Shown here: one piece after another, positions 8,581-17,415 of the stretch
Layout: each line of letters starts with the position of its first letter
Position numbering within the stretch: the first letter of the stretch is position 1
Position numbers and translations under genes: made by a program
From: Fibrobacterota bacterium
Lineage (GTDB): Bacteria; Fibrobacterota; Fibrobacteria; UBA11236
Direction: 5' to 3'
NCBI GenBank assembly: GCA_947482115.1
Contig: CANKII010000006.1
Location: forward strand, 1 to 64,000
Length of the DNA: 64,000 nt
The notes under the pieces: model-generated
The model's input: the letters and a program-made list of their open reading frames with translations, nothing else
Told to the model about the DNA's origin: nothing
The model's database searches: none

Positions 8581-10401
8581 TTAAGGAGTGAAAAACGCGC
8601 GAACGGCCGTTCCCTGTTCGGTCTTAACCTGCAGGAAATACAAGGTGGTACCGAAGAGATTGGAAGGCATGTCATAATCCTTCCAGCCGTTACCCTTCAA
8701 GGAAGTGATTGTCTGTCCCTGTGCATTCAGGATTTGAACTTCGTGCGGACCTGTTGAAAGCACGGAGAACGATTTGCTTCCCACTCTCAGCCAGTTCACG
8801 TCTCCACGCTCCAACGCCTTGGAGATGCCCACCACTGCGCCTCCAGGATGCAAAGCGGTATCCTGACAGGTTCCAGTATAGGTGACGCGAACGATACCGC
8901 CACTTGCAGCCGTGGGGCTGCCGCTGCAACATCCTCCTCCCCAGTCCGTTACGTAAAGGGCGCCATCCGGGCCCTGTTGCATGTCAACAGGGTTAGTGAG
9001 GGTGGGGCGACCGGTTTTAGTCATTGTAAACACATTCACCTGTGAGCCAACTGCGAGTGCCGTCGCGGAGTCGAACTTTACTGCGGTAAAGTTATTGTTG
9101 GTAAAATTCCCGTAAATGACGGTATTATCCAAATGGGGCGGCATCTTGCCAGCATTATTGATTCTGCCATCGTAACGGATAATGGCCCCACCCGCCGCGC
9201 AACCGCCCTGTTCCTGGTAAACGGGCAAGTGCATAGGCGGCAAGGAATCGACTCCCAACGCGGGCGCCCAGTTATTTGCGATAGCCGTTGCAAGATTTGT
9301 GGTGGGATTGAAAGCGGCCCAACCTGCTGTGGTGACGTCATTCGCTTCATCATAGCTGCCGTGTTTTGCGGTCTGACGCGTTGCGGTCCCGGAAAAGAAC
9401 GGCCAGCCGCCCCACGCAGGGTGATTGGCAATATTGCCCTCCTCCTGGCGTTGTGCATCCGGTCCACATTCAGACCATGCAATCCACCCAAGACGGTTTT
9501 TATCAAGGCTCATGCCATAAGGGTTTCTGGACCCTTTCACGTAAATTTCTGGCTTAACTTGAGCAGTGTCACGATAAGCCGCAGCAAGTGCGGTCCGGCC
9601 CTGTTTTGTGAATTCTGCAGCCCAATATTCCCCAAAATTTCCAGCGGGAATGGTATAACCTTTGGTGACGGTGGAATCGGGATGGATACGCATGGTTCCT
9701 CCCCGCAAATCGGCCGTATTGCCGGGACCCATTGCTTCAGCTTCGTTATCGGCAGCTGTTACATACAGATTTCCGAAATTGTCAAATTGCATTGCGCCTC
9801 CCGTGTGCCAACGTGCCGAGGTGCCAGCCGGAATGAAAACCAAAACCTTTTCGGAAGCGAGGTCGATCATCTTGGTCGTCGCATTCAGCTTGAACCGGGA
9901 AGTACGCCATCCGACGGTGGCAGAGCCTTGCGCTTGAACAGCTCCGGTGGAGTACTGGATGTAGATGAAATTATCCGCTGCGAAAGTGTTGGGATTCAAA
10001 GCGATGCCCCACACACCCTGCTCATCCACGCCTCCGCCGCCGTAATTCACATTCGGAATGGTTCCGATAGCGGTGAGAGTGTTGGCAGTGGCGTTATAAT
10101 AAAGCACTCGTGCCTGCGAGGTAGAGCTACCGCCCTTCTCGGTCATGTATATATCCACTTTCCCACCGTTCATGAAGAACGCCATTTTGTTAACACGGTA
10201 GGGCGCGGCGCTTGAAAATAGGGCTTGGCTGATAATGGGTGTGATGGTAAACCCTGTATTCAATGCGGCGGGAAGACCCGCGCAACTGCCAGTTGCAGTG
10301 CCGGATGTATAAGCCGATGTCCACGCTTGTGCATGCGTTTGCTGGACGGTGAGCGTTGCAACAGCAACAGCGATAAGCGAAAATGTTTTCACAAAATTCA
10401 T
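8581..10401 (-). CDS. secreted PQQ-type sugar/sorbosone dehydrogenase-like beta-propeller protein
   Basis: A 606-residue exported protein. The signal peptide ends near QQTHAQA. The body is a six-bladed soluble glucose/sorbosone dehydrogenase-like propeller: GVWGIALNPNTFAADNFIYI, GGAMQFDNFGNLYVTAADNE, GSRNPYGMSLD and QGPDGALYVTDWGGG. The last ~75 residues (QILNAQGQTITSLKG to the end) look like a C-terminal sorting domain of the type IX kind, ending ...VKTEQGTAVRAFFTP. The likely role is oxidation of an extracellular sugar; PQQ binding is not proven here. GAGGGG precedes the start. It is a single gene with its own terminator. Confidence 0.8.
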   Translation of the reverse strand: MNFVKTFSLIAVAVATLTVQQTHAQAWTSAYTSGTATGSCAGLPAALNTGFTITPIISQALFSSAAPYRVNKMAFFMNGGKVDIYMTEKGGSSTSQARVLYYNATANTLTAIGTIPNVNYGGGGVDEQGVWGIALNPNTFAADNFIYIQYSTGAVQAQGSATVGWRTSRFKLNATTKMIDLASEKVLVFIPAGTSARWHTGGAMQFDNFGNLYVTAADNEAEAMGPGNTADLRGGTMRIHPDSTVTKGYTIPAGNFGEYWAAEFTKQGRTALAAAYRDTAQVKPEIYVKGSRNPYGMSLDKNRLGWIAWSECGPDAQRQEEGNIANHPAWGGWPFFSGTATRQTAKHGSYDEANDVTTAGWAAFNPTTNLATAIANNWAPALGVDSLPPMHLPVYQEQGGCAAGGAIIRYDGRINNAGKMPPHLDNTVIYGNFTNNNFTAVKFDSATALAVGSQVNVFTMTKTGRPTLTNPVDMQQGPDGALYVTDWGGGCCSGSPTAASGGIVRVTYTGTCQDTALHPGGAVVGISKALERGDVNWLRVGSKSFSVLSTGPHEVQILNAQGQTITSLKGNGWKDYDMPSNLFGTTLYFLQVKTEQGTAVRAFFTP

Positions 10402-10529
10402 GTACTACCCCTCTGGTTTTGGCCTTACCACATTATGCGGAACTTTTAATATAAGGGTCAAATGAGACTTGAGGTGGCTATTTATGGGAATTTTTTAGGA
10501 TAAAATGCCTATTCGGGTTAAAAATGACA

Positions 10530-11003
10530 CTATTCGCGAGAAAATGCCCCCCTAAACTCCAGAACAGCCTGAATTAGATAACGATCGGCTTGTTTTCCTC
10601 TCGCCAGCTTGCAAAGCGCATACCGGTGTATGGGTTTTAAACGGCTCCACTCCTTAAAGTCCATCTCAGCAGAACATTCCATCCATTTCACTTTAACGTC
10701 ATCGGGAATTGTTCCCGGATCCACCCAACGTTCCAAATCCACAGGTTCGCCAAGACCACAAACTGCCATTGCGCTTTTTAATCGGGCGGCCCAAATAACC
10801 TGTTCATTTTCATTCCCGAAAGACAAACCCAACAACGAGATGCGTTCAGAAAATGGAAGGCTTAGCCAGGAGGCCAGGCCCATCTTAAGTCCACATACAT
10901 CCAACCGATAGCGAAAAGCCAGCGGCATCCAGTTCAAATCCGAAAATTCATCGCGTTCAAATGCAAAGAGGTTCGGGGGAACTGGAGAAGGAATGGGATT
11001 CAA
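10530..11003 (-). CDS. nitrate-reductase-associated protein family (TIGR02664-like)
   Basis: The core FAFERDEFSDLNWMPLAFRY then RLDVCGLKMGLASWLSLPF matches the cyanobacterial family known near nitrate reductase and molybdopterin genes (FEADF...IPMQVRYKLDTCGIKL in that family). Its function is unknown; a chaperone or maturation role is assumed. The open frame runs to a TTG at 11078, but TTG 11003 has CGGAG nine bases upstream and gives 157 residues, close to the family's ~145. It lies 2.0 kb from moaA and is divergent from the cytochrome c gene. No nitrate reductase is in the window. Confidence 0.7.
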   Translation of the reverse strand: MNPIPSPVPPNLFAFERDEFSDLNWMPLAFRYRLDVCGLKMGLASWLSLPFSERISLLGLSFGNENEQVIWAARLKSAMAVCGLGEPVDLERWVDPGTIPDDVKVKWMECSAEMDFKEWSRLKPIHRYALCKLARGKQADRYLIQAVLEFRGAFSRE

Positions 11004-11122
11004 CAAAGCGGCTCCGGTTGAGACGGGATATTTACACAACCATGACGCAGCATGAGCGAAAATATCTAAACTATACAACAGAACAAGGTCATCAGATCGG
11101 CCAAATTAAAGGAGAAAAGGTC

Positions 11123-11554
11123 ATGTTAAAGAGAGTTTTAATTCCAGCCCTCACCATGGGTTTGGTCATGGGGTTTGCGGATGATTCGGCTACCAAGGCA
11201 AAGAAAATAAGTCTGGCCGGAGGCAAAAAAGTTTATCAGACCTTTTGCATTGCCTGTCATGGTGAAAAAGGCAAAGGCGACGGTGCTGCGGGCATGGCTA
11301 TGACCCCCAAACCTCGTAATTTCACGGACACTGCCTTCATCAATAAAGAACCCAAGATGAGGATGTACAGCGTCATCACTGATGGTGGAAAAAAGAATGG
11401 GCTATCTCCAATGATGGCGGCTTGGGGAAAAACCATCAAGCCGGATCAAATCAACGATGTCCTCGCTTATGTGCTGACCTTCGGTGAAGACTCGACCAAG
11501 GCCATTGCACATGTGATGAATAAGGAAAAAGAGAAGGCCGAAGCAAAGAAGTAA
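11123..11554 (+). CDS. exported monoheme cytochrome c
   Basis: A class I c-type cytochrome of 143 residues. An N-terminal signal segment (MLKRVLIPALTMGLVMGFAD) precedes the single heme motif CIACH, with Cys42, Cys45 and His46. A downstream methionine (SPMMAAWG) can serve as sixth ligand. The tail is Lys/Glu/Ala-rich. ATG 11123 has an excellent AAAGGAG ribosome-binding site; the frame further upstream (to 10961) overlaps the opposite gene and is unlikely to be translated. The role is periplasmic electron transfer with unknown partners. The neighbouring nitrate-reductase-associated gene hints at anaerobic respiration, but only by proximity. Confidence 0.9.
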   Translation: MLKRVLIPALTMGLVMGFADDSATKAKKISLAGGKKVYQTFCIACHGEKGKGDGAAGMAMTPKPRNFTDTAFINKEPKMRMYSVITDGGKKNGLSPMMAAWGKTIKPDQINDVLAYVLTFGEDSTKAIAHVMNKEKEKAEAKK

Positions 11555-11580
11555 TTTCTTTTCTCAGTCCCAGAAATACC

Positions 11581-11612
11581 AAACCATGATTCATTCGAAT
11601 CATGGTTTTTTA
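11581..11612. terminator. intrinsic terminator after the cytochrome c gene
   Basis: AAACCATGATTC (11581-11592) and GAATCATGGTTT (11597-11608) form a 12-pair stem with an ATTC loop, followed by a T-run to 11611. It lies between convergent genes and probably also serves the leftward yej operon that ends at 11623. Confidence 0.85.
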
Positions 11613-11622
11613 TTGTCTTTGC

Positions 11623-12654
11623 TTATTCCACACGGGCGTCGGATTTGGGATCAAAAGCCTCGCGAACACCTTCGCCCACAAAAGTAGCCAGCATCAAGGT
11701 GATAAACACCGCAAGGGTTGCAGTGATAGCCAGCCAAGGCGCATGAAGATTCTCCAAACCCTGCCGCAACAATTCTCCCCAAGAAGGCGAAGGCGGTTGC
11801 AAACCAAACCCGAGGAAATCCAGTGAGGTCAATGTGGAAATTCCAGCAATGAGTGAAAAAGGAAGCACCGTCAAAACCGGAGTCAAAGCGTTGGGAAGAA
11901 TATGCCGGAAAAAAATCCGTGTTTCGGAAATACCCAAAGCCCTTGCTGCCTTGACATAAGCCAGATTTTTGAGGCGGTAAAATTCTCCGCGGAGGTAATA
12001 GGACAATCCAATCCACTCGAAAATGGCGACTACGAAAACCAGCAGGGCAAAACTGCGTCCATAAATCGCACCGAGCAAAATGACCACATAAAGAAAAGGC
12101 AAAGCAGACCAGATTTCAATAAAGCGCTGTCCCAAAAGATCCATCAATCCGCCGAGATAACCCTGCAAGCCACCGATGAGAATTCCCAGCAATGCGGAGA
12201 GAAAGGAAATCACCAGCGCAAAACTCATGCACAGGCGAAAGCCGTACAGCAGACGCGACAACACATCCCGCGCTGTATTGTCCGTACCGAGCCAATGCTC
12301 CCGCGAAGGCCGATGCGGCGGATTCCCAGCGAGATCCAAGTGCGCACGATATGGTCCCCAATGAATGATGGGGAACAACATCCAGCCACCCGCCTCTTTA
12401 AAAACCGAATCCTGATTTAGCGCGAGATAATCCGGCTCGGTGGCATGTGGCAAGCCAAAATTTGTTTCCGGATAAAATCGCACCGCTGGAACAAAAAGTT
12501 CTCCATGATAACGCAAGAGCAATGGCTTATCATTGGCGATGAACTCGCTGAACAGGGAAAGAACAAATGCTCCCGCGAGAATTAAAAAAGACCACCATGC
12601 CCGACGAATGGTACGGAAGCGGCGAAAGCGTTCGCGAGTGAGTTCGGAGAACAC
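11623..12654 (-). CDS. yejE: peptide ABC transporter permease, YejE-like
   Basis: Inner-membrane permease of the oligopeptide (OppC/YejE) kind, 343 residues. One N-terminal membrane segment (WWSFLILAGAFVLSLFSEF) is followed by a ~100-residue periplasmic insert typical of YejE and then by the transporter core. The EAA loop is YVKAARALGISETRIFFRHI. Start is GTG 12654, three bases after the yejB stop. It is the third gene of a leftward yejA-yejB-yejE operon. The YejF ATPase that should complete the transporter is not present next to it. Confidence 0.9.
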   Translation of the reverse strand: MFSELTRERFRRFRTIRRAWWSFLILAGAFVLSLFSEFIANDKPLLLRYHGELFVPAVRFYPETNFGLPHATEPDYLALNQDSVFKEAGGWMLFPIIHWGPYRAHLDLAGNPPHRPSREHWLGTDNTARDVLSRLLYGFRLCMSFALVISFLSALLGILIGGLQGYLGGLMDLLGQRFIEIWSALPFLYVVILLGAIYGRSFALLVFVVAIFEWIGLSYYLRGEFYRLKNLAYVKAARALGISETRIFFRHILPNALTPVLTVLPFSLIAGISTLTSLDFLGFGLQPPSPSWGELLRQGLENLHAPWLAITATLAVFITLMLATFVGEGVREAFDPKSDARVE

Positions 12655-12657
12655 TGT

Positions 12658-13671
12658 TTACCTCAACCGAATCCGGGGATCGACCCACACATAAAGGAGA
12701 TCAGAGAATAAACGGCCGAGCATGGCGAGGAAACTGGAGATCAGAATGATTCCCAAGACCACGTTGTAGTCGCGATTCTCAATGGAATTGTAAGCGAGCA
12801 GTCCCATGCCGTCGATGTCGAAAACCTTTTCGATGAGCAAAGCTCCGGCAAACATGAGCGTGAAAACTTCTCCGGCGCGCGTGGCAAGGGGAATGAGTGC
12901 ATTGCGCAAGGCGTGTTTCCATGCAGCCTGTTTAAACGTCATTCCCTGCAATAGTGCCGTGCGCATATAATCCTTGGACATTTCCTCCAGCAAGGCGTTC
13001 TTCATCAGCAAGGTGAGAAACGCAAACTCTGAGGCCATGTAGCAGATGAGGGGCAAGGTCAAATGCCACAGAAAGTCTTTCATCTTTCCGAAAAATGAAA
13101 AGGACTCGAAATCATCGGAGACAATACCGGAGAGCGGAAACCAATCGAAATAATTTCCGCCCGCAAAAAAAGTGAGGAGAAGAACACCGAGAGCAAAACC
13201 CGGAATCACATATCCGGCGAAGATGCCGAGCGTGGTCGCAGTGTCAAAACCGGATCGATGTTTGAGTGCTTTCCACAATCCGAGTGGGATGCAAACAGAA
13301 TAAGAGAGAATGAAGGACGTGAGTCCGAAAAACAAGCTGATCGGAAATTTGGACTTGATGATATCCCATGCCGGTTCGCGGTAGGTATAGGATTCACCGA
13401 AATCGAGTCGCAGGACTTTTCCCATCCAGCGGTAATACCGGACGTGAATGGGTTGATCGAAGCCGTAATAATGTTTGATGTTCTCCACTTCCTCCGGTGT
13501 GATCACCTTGGAGGCGTCGCGTCCTTTATCGCTCGACGCATGCTGGATACGGGCAATCATCTGTTCCACCGGTCCACCCGGAACAAATTGCGTCAGTAGA
13601 AAACACACGAGGGAAATACCGAACAACGTCGGCGCCATCAACAACATTCGGCGGAGGAGATAGGACTTCAT
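12658..13671 (-). CDS. yejB: peptide ABC transporter permease, YejB-like
   Basis: Inner-membrane permease of 337 residues (YejB/OppB type). The N-terminus MKSYLLRRMLLMAPTLFG is typical of the family. An insert with HYYGFDQPIHVRYYRWMGKV, and FGESYTYREPAWDIIKSKFP, match YejB. The EAA region is YMRTALLQGMTFKQAAWKHA. The start ATG overlaps the yejA stop by four bases (ATGA) and has GAGGA upstream. It forms the channel with the YejE-like subunit. Confidence 0.9.
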   Translation of the reverse strand: MKSYLLRRMLLMAPTLFGISLVCFLLTQFVPGGPVEQMIARIQHASSDKGRDASKVITPEEVENIKHYYGFDQPIHVRYYRWMGKVLRLDFGESYTYREPAWDIIKSKFPISLFFGLTSFILSYSVCIPLGLWKALKHRSGFDTATTLGIFAGYVIPGFALGVLLLTFFAGGNYFDWFPLSGIVSDDFESFSFFGKMKDFLWHLTLPLICYMASEFAFLTLLMKNALLEEMSKDYMRTALLQGMTFKQAAWKHALRNALIPLATRAGEVFTLMFAGALLIEKVFDIDGMGLLAYNSIENRDYNVVLGIILISSFLAMLGRLFSDLLYVWVDPRIRLR

Positions 13672-15473
13672 TCCTCGTACTTCACATCTCCCGTGTCCAC
13701 CGGCAAAGATTGGTTGCCCGACTTAGCATCTTCCAATGCTTTTTCCTTCGCCGGATCGACATACCAATAGGTGATGATGCAATCTTCACGGCTGAACTTA
13801 TCCAGAACATATTTCGGCGTTCCGAATTTATTCCAGTAAAGCAAACGGCTGTTGTCCGCCTGCCACAGCAGCACATACGGAACAATGGCATTCAATCGCG
13901 CATCGATCTGTTTCAAAATCACATTGCGCTTGCCGAGATCCATCTCCGTCTTCTGCGCTTCGATGAGACTGTCGATGGTTTTATCCTCCACTCCAGCAAA
14001 GTTGTTGGAGGCGATCTCTTTCGCCGCCGAAGAGATCCACGATGCTTCCGGATCGCGTAAACGACCGGCACCGAAGGCCGCCCAGTACAAATCGAAGTCA
14101 TGGTTGTCGATGCGCTTGCTCAAAGTGGATTGCGAAAGCTGTTCGATCTTCGCGGAGATGCCCACCTTTTTCAGATCCTCCAGATAAACATTATAGTGCC
14201 GCAAATCGGTGGAGGATGTGGGGAAATTGATTTCGAAGCGCCGACCATTCTTCACGAGAACTCCGTCCGAGCCCGATTTCCAACCGGCCTCGGCCAAAAG
14301 CTTCCGCGCCTTTTCTGGATTGTATTCAAAGAAGGGCGCGTCCGAATTGCGGTTGTTAGGATACAGATCCGGATAATAGGAATTCAACAGGAAATACTGG
14401 TTGAACATGAGCTTGTCATTCATCAACTCGCGATTGAAGAGATAGCTCAACGCCTGACGCACGCGGGCATCCTGAAAAATCGGCTTGCGCAAATTAATCG
14501 CGAATCCTTGAAAACCCTTCGGCTCGCGGTTATAAACACGATGCTTGGAAACCCAGCCCTTTTTGATTTGATCGAAATCGGTTTGCTGTGCCCACAACGA
14601 AGCGGTATAAACCGGATAGGCGTCGAACTCACCCTTCTGAAAAGATTCCAACGCCTTGTTGCGATCTTCCACAAAGCGGTATTTGATATGGGCGAAATTG
14701 TACTTGTGTTGGTTATAGCGCTTGGCTCGGCCCCACCAATCCGAACGCTGCTTCAACGAAATATATCGATCTTTCTTGATTTCCTCGACCGCATAAGGAC
14801 CGCTGACCACGGGAAAATCGAAATTGATGGAACCGAAATCTTTTCCCTCCCAAACATGTGCTGGAAAAGCGGTCAAACCGGCTGCAGTCCAAAAGTTATT
14901 CCAATGGGCTTTGGTCGCTGTGACTTTTAGAGTTAGGCTGTCCACAATTTCGGGTCGCGCGAAACGTTTGAGGTCGACACGAAAAATGGAAGTCATGTTT
15001 TTCGGATCCATGATTACGTCGTAATAGAATTGCACATCGCGCGCCGTCACCGCCACACCATCGCTCCACTTGGCGCGGGGATCGATATGGAAGGTGAAAA
15101 TCTTGCCGTCTTTGGAGACTTCCCAGCTCTTCGCCAGAATCCCCACCGGTTCATCCTTGGTGGAATGCAAGGACACAAGACTTTCATAGAGATAGGACAT
15201 CACCTCGCCGCAAAAACTGTTGGCGTCCAACCAATAATTGAGGGACTTGGGGAAACTCCCGCCCCAACTTGTATAGGAACCCCCCGCAACCGCAGCGGTA
15301 TTGGCAATAGGATCGAACTCGCCTGTGGAGTCCACAATCACAGGAGTCGAAACTTCGGCGGCCTCGGAGGATTTGGAACCTTGTGCATCCTGCTTTTGAC
15401 ACGATACGAGTCCCAGCCAAAGACTGGCGAGGACAGCGATTTGAAATCCACGGATCGAAAATATTTTGGTCAT
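13668..15473 (-). CDS. yejA: peptide ABC transporter substrate-binding lipoprotein, YejA-like
   Basis: A 601-residue family-5 extracellular solute-binding protein. The lipobox is LGLVSC near residue 24 (MTKIFSIRGFQIAVLASLW). The YejA hallmark GSYTSWGGSFPKSLNYWLD follows, then GILAKSWEVSKDGKIFTFHI and WSDGVAVTARDV. The open frame continues 84 codons upstream to 15725, but that part reads RTPLTPNPFPLLRGKG, the well-known false translation of a dispersed repeat. ATG 15473 has GGGGAC upstream and begins the signal peptide directly. It likely binds oligopeptides (YejA family binds microcin C and peptides) and feeds YejB/YejE. Confidence 0.92.
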   Translation of the reverse strand: MTKIFSIRGFQIAVLASLWLGLVSCQKQDAQGSKSSEAAEVSTPVIVDSTGEFDPIANTAAVAGGSYTSWGGSFPKSLNYWLDANSFCGEVMSYLYESLVSLHSTKDEPVGILAKSWEVSKDGKIFTFHIDPRAKWSDGVAVTARDVQFYYDVIMDPKNMTSIFRVDLKRFARPEIVDSLTLKVTATKAHWNNFWTAAGLTAFPAHVWEGKDFGSINFDFPVVSGPYAVEEIKKDRYISLKQRSDWWGRAKRYNQHKYNFAHIKYRFVEDRNKALESFQKGEFDAYPVYTASLWAQQTDFDQIKKGWVSKHRVYNREPKGFQGFAINLRKPIFQDARVRQALSYLFNRELMNDKLMFNQYFLLNSYYPDLYPNNRNSDAPFFEYNPEKARKLLAEAGWKSGSDGVLVKNGRRFEINFPTSSTDLRHYNVYLEDLKKVGISAKIEQLSQSTLSKRIDNHDFDLYWAAFGAGRLRDPEASWISSAAKEIASNNFAGVEDKTIDSLIEAQKTEMDLGKRNVILKQIDARLNAIVPYVLLWQADNSRLLYWNKFGTPKYVLDKFSREDCIITYWYVDPAKEKALEDAKSGNQSLPVDTGDVKYEE

Positions 15474-15561
15474 GTGGGTCCCCGTTGCAATGGCGAGGCA
15501 ATGTAGAAAAGGCCCTTTATCTACTTTCTCCGTAATGGGTCCACTCATTTTCACCCCACCC

Positions 15562-15621
15562 GTTCGCTTGGCCTCGATACATTCGCCTACGGCGAACGCT
15601 CGGCCATCGCTACTCCGTTGG
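15562..15621. repeat. REP-like repeat in the divergent promoter region
   Basis: The stretch contains nested palindromes: CGTTCGC (15561-15567) with GCGAACG (15592-15598), and TTCGCC (15582-15587) with GGCGAA (15591-15596). Between and after them lie GGCCTCGATAC and CGGCCATCGCTACTCCG. This composition resembles dispersed repeats seen in many environmental bacterial genomes. It lies between the two divergent transporter operons and has been read as protein in both directions. Confidence 0.55.
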
Positions 15622-15641
15622 AAAAATCTTCTTTTTCCTCT

Positions 15642-15682
15642 CCCCTTTCCCCTCAAGAGGGGGAAGGGGTTGGGGGTAAGGG
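15642..15682. repeat. C-rich/G-rich dispersed palindrome at the start of the OppA-like gene
   Basis: CCCCTTTCCCC (15642-15652) pairs with GGGGGAAGGGG (15659-15669) with one wobble, followed by TTGGGGGTAAGGGG. This is the form of a widespread intergenic repeat whose translation gives TPNPFPLL-like peptides. It runs directly into the signal sequence of the lipoprotein gene on the plus strand and blurs its start. Confidence 0.6.
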
Positions 15683-17415
15683 GTGTTCTTCTCGCCCTTG
15701 TTGCCACTCTTTTCTTCGCCTGCACTCCGCATCAACATCAGAAAAACGTGTATCGCGGCGCGTTGGGGGCAAACCTCAAAACCTTCGATCCGGCGCAAGC
15801 CTCCGATTCCTATTCCAATCAATGCCAGTTCCAGGTTTACGAATGCCTGTTTGAATACAAATACCTCACGCGACCTTATGATGTGGAACCTTGTCTCGCT
15901 TCAGCCATGCCGGAGATTAGCGATTCGGGAAAAGTTTACACCATCCACTTGCGGTCGGATGTGGAGTTTCAGGACGATGCCTGTTTTCCAAACGGCAAGG
16001 GACGGCGCGTCACAGCCGATGATTTTGTTTACAGCATCAAACGCATGACGGATGTGCGCACACAAACTTTCGGCTGGTGGATTTTCGACGGCAAAGTCAA
16101 AGGGCTAGACGCCTTCCGCAAGGAATCGGAAAATCTTCCGCCGTTTCCCGATTCCATCCATCCCGCATTATATGACCGCGAAGTCGAAGGGCTGCGCACG
16201 TTGAATGACTCGACCGTGCAAATGACATTGACCAAGCCTTATCCTTATTTCAAATACATCCTTGCGATGCCGTATGCCGCCATCATTCCGCACGAAGCGG
16301 TGGAACATTATGGCGAAGAATTTTTGAATCACGCGGTGGGCACCGGACCGTTTGTACTCAAGGAATGGCGGCGCGGCTTGCGATTGGTGTTTGAACGTAA
16401 TCCCAAATACCATCATGGATTTTATCCCACGCAGGGCGAACCCGGAGATAGTGCGGCAGGATTGCTGGCCGATGCCGGAAAACCCGTACCCTTCATCGAT
16501 CGCGCCGAGATTTACATCTATCAGGAAACCCAGCCCATGTGGTTGAACTTCCTGCGCGGCAACCTCGATCGTGGCGGCATTCCCAAAGACAATTATTCGC
16601 AGGCTATCACGTCCGAGCATGTGCTGCGGCCCGAACTGGCGCAAAAGGGTATTCAACTGAATCGCTTGCAACAACTCGATATCAGCTACATCTGCTTCAA
16701 CACCGACAATCCGTTGCTTGGCGGAAACAAAAAATTGCGGCAGGCCATGCAACTGGGTTATGATGTGGAAACCGTCATCGATCGGTTTTATAATGGCCGC
16801 GGCATTCGTGCGCAAAGTCTTGTTCCGCCGGGATTATTCGGATACGACTCGACTTTTCGCAATCCCTACGCTCATTATGATGTTGAGGCAGCACGCAAGT
16901 TACTGGCGGACGCGGGATATCTCAACGGAGCGGGTTTACCCGAACTGAGTTATCTCACCTTGGCCAATACCGATGCGCGTCAACGCGGAGAACATTTCGC
17001 GCAAAACATGGCGGCCCTCGGCATTCATATCAAGGTGGAATCTTGTACATGGCCGGAATATCTGGAGCGTTTACGGCGGAAAAAATTCGAGTTGGTGGGT
17101 GCCTCGTGGCAGGCCGATTATCCGGACCCGGAGAATTTTCTACAACTGCTTTATGGACCCAACGCTCCGCCGGGAGAGAACAATGCCAGTTACCACAATC
17201 CCGAATACGATGCCCTGTATCAGCGCATGTCCGTCATGCCGGACAGTCCGGAACGCATGGTGATTATTCAGCGCATGAAAACCATTTTGAGTGAAGACTG
17301 TCCGTGGATTCTGATGTCGCATCGCACCACGGAATTGCTGACCTATGATCGTGTGCGCAACGTCAAACCCCATCCGGTGCTGGAAGCGCCGCTGAAATAT
17401 TACCGGGTGGATTGA
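15670..17415 (+). CDS. peptide ABC transporter substrate-binding lipoprotein (OppA/DppA-like)
   Basis: A family-5 solute-binding protein. A lipobox LFFAC follows a short hydrophobic stretch (VLLALVATLFFAC), and the binding domain starts ANLKTFDPAQASDSY. Further landmarks are VTADDFVYSIKRM, VGTGPFVLKEWRRG, LRQAMQLGYDVETV and the C-terminal NPEYDALYQRM. The start is uncertain: TTG 15670 is the only start codon between the repeat and the signal peptide, while ATG 15538 or 15466 would give an N-terminus made of repeat translation. It is followed by two permease genes. It is only distantly similar to the divergent YejA-like protein, so the two systems probably import different peptides. Confidence 0.85.
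   Translation: MGVRGVLLALVATLFFACTPHQHQKNVYRGALGANLKTFDPAQASDSYSNQCQFQVYECLFEYKYLTRPYDVEPCLASAMPEISDSGKVYTIHLRSDVEFQDDACFPNGKGRRVTADDFVYSIKRMTDVRTQTFGWWIFDGKVKGLDAFRKESENLPPFPDSIHPALYDREVEGLRTLNDSTVQMTLTKPYPYFKYILAMPYAAIIPHEAVEHYGEEFLNHAVGTGPFVLKEWRRGLRLVFERNPKYHHGFYPTQGEPGDSAAGLLADAGKPVPFIDRAEIYIYQETQPMWLNFLRGNLDRGGIPKDNYSQAITSEHVLRPELAQKGIQLNRLQQLDISYICFNTDNPLLGGNKKLRQAMQLGYDVETVIDRFYNGRGIRAQSLVPPGLFGYDSTFRNPYAHYDVEAARKLLADAGYLNGAGLPELSYLTLANTDARQRGEHFAQNMAALGIHIKVESCTWPEYLERLRRKKFELVGASWQADYPDPENFLQLLYGPNAPPGENNASYHNPEYDALYQRMSVMPDSPERMVIIQRMKTILSEDCPWILMSHRTTELLTYDRVRNVKPHPVLEAPLKYYRVD

Noticed and set aside
9133-10215. 360-codon open frame on the plus strand
   Set aside because: It lies entirely opposite the sugar dehydrogenase-like gene, has no recognisable motif and is explained by that gene's codon use.
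10961-11122. Extended start of the cytochrome c
   Set aside because: It overlaps the opposite gene, precedes an excellent ribosome-binding site at 11108-11115 and would bury the signal peptide.
15474-15725. N-terminal extension of the YejA-like frame on the minus strand
   Set aside because: It translates a dispersed repeat (RTPLTPNPFPLLRGKG) and lies upstream of a clear signal peptide starting at 15473.
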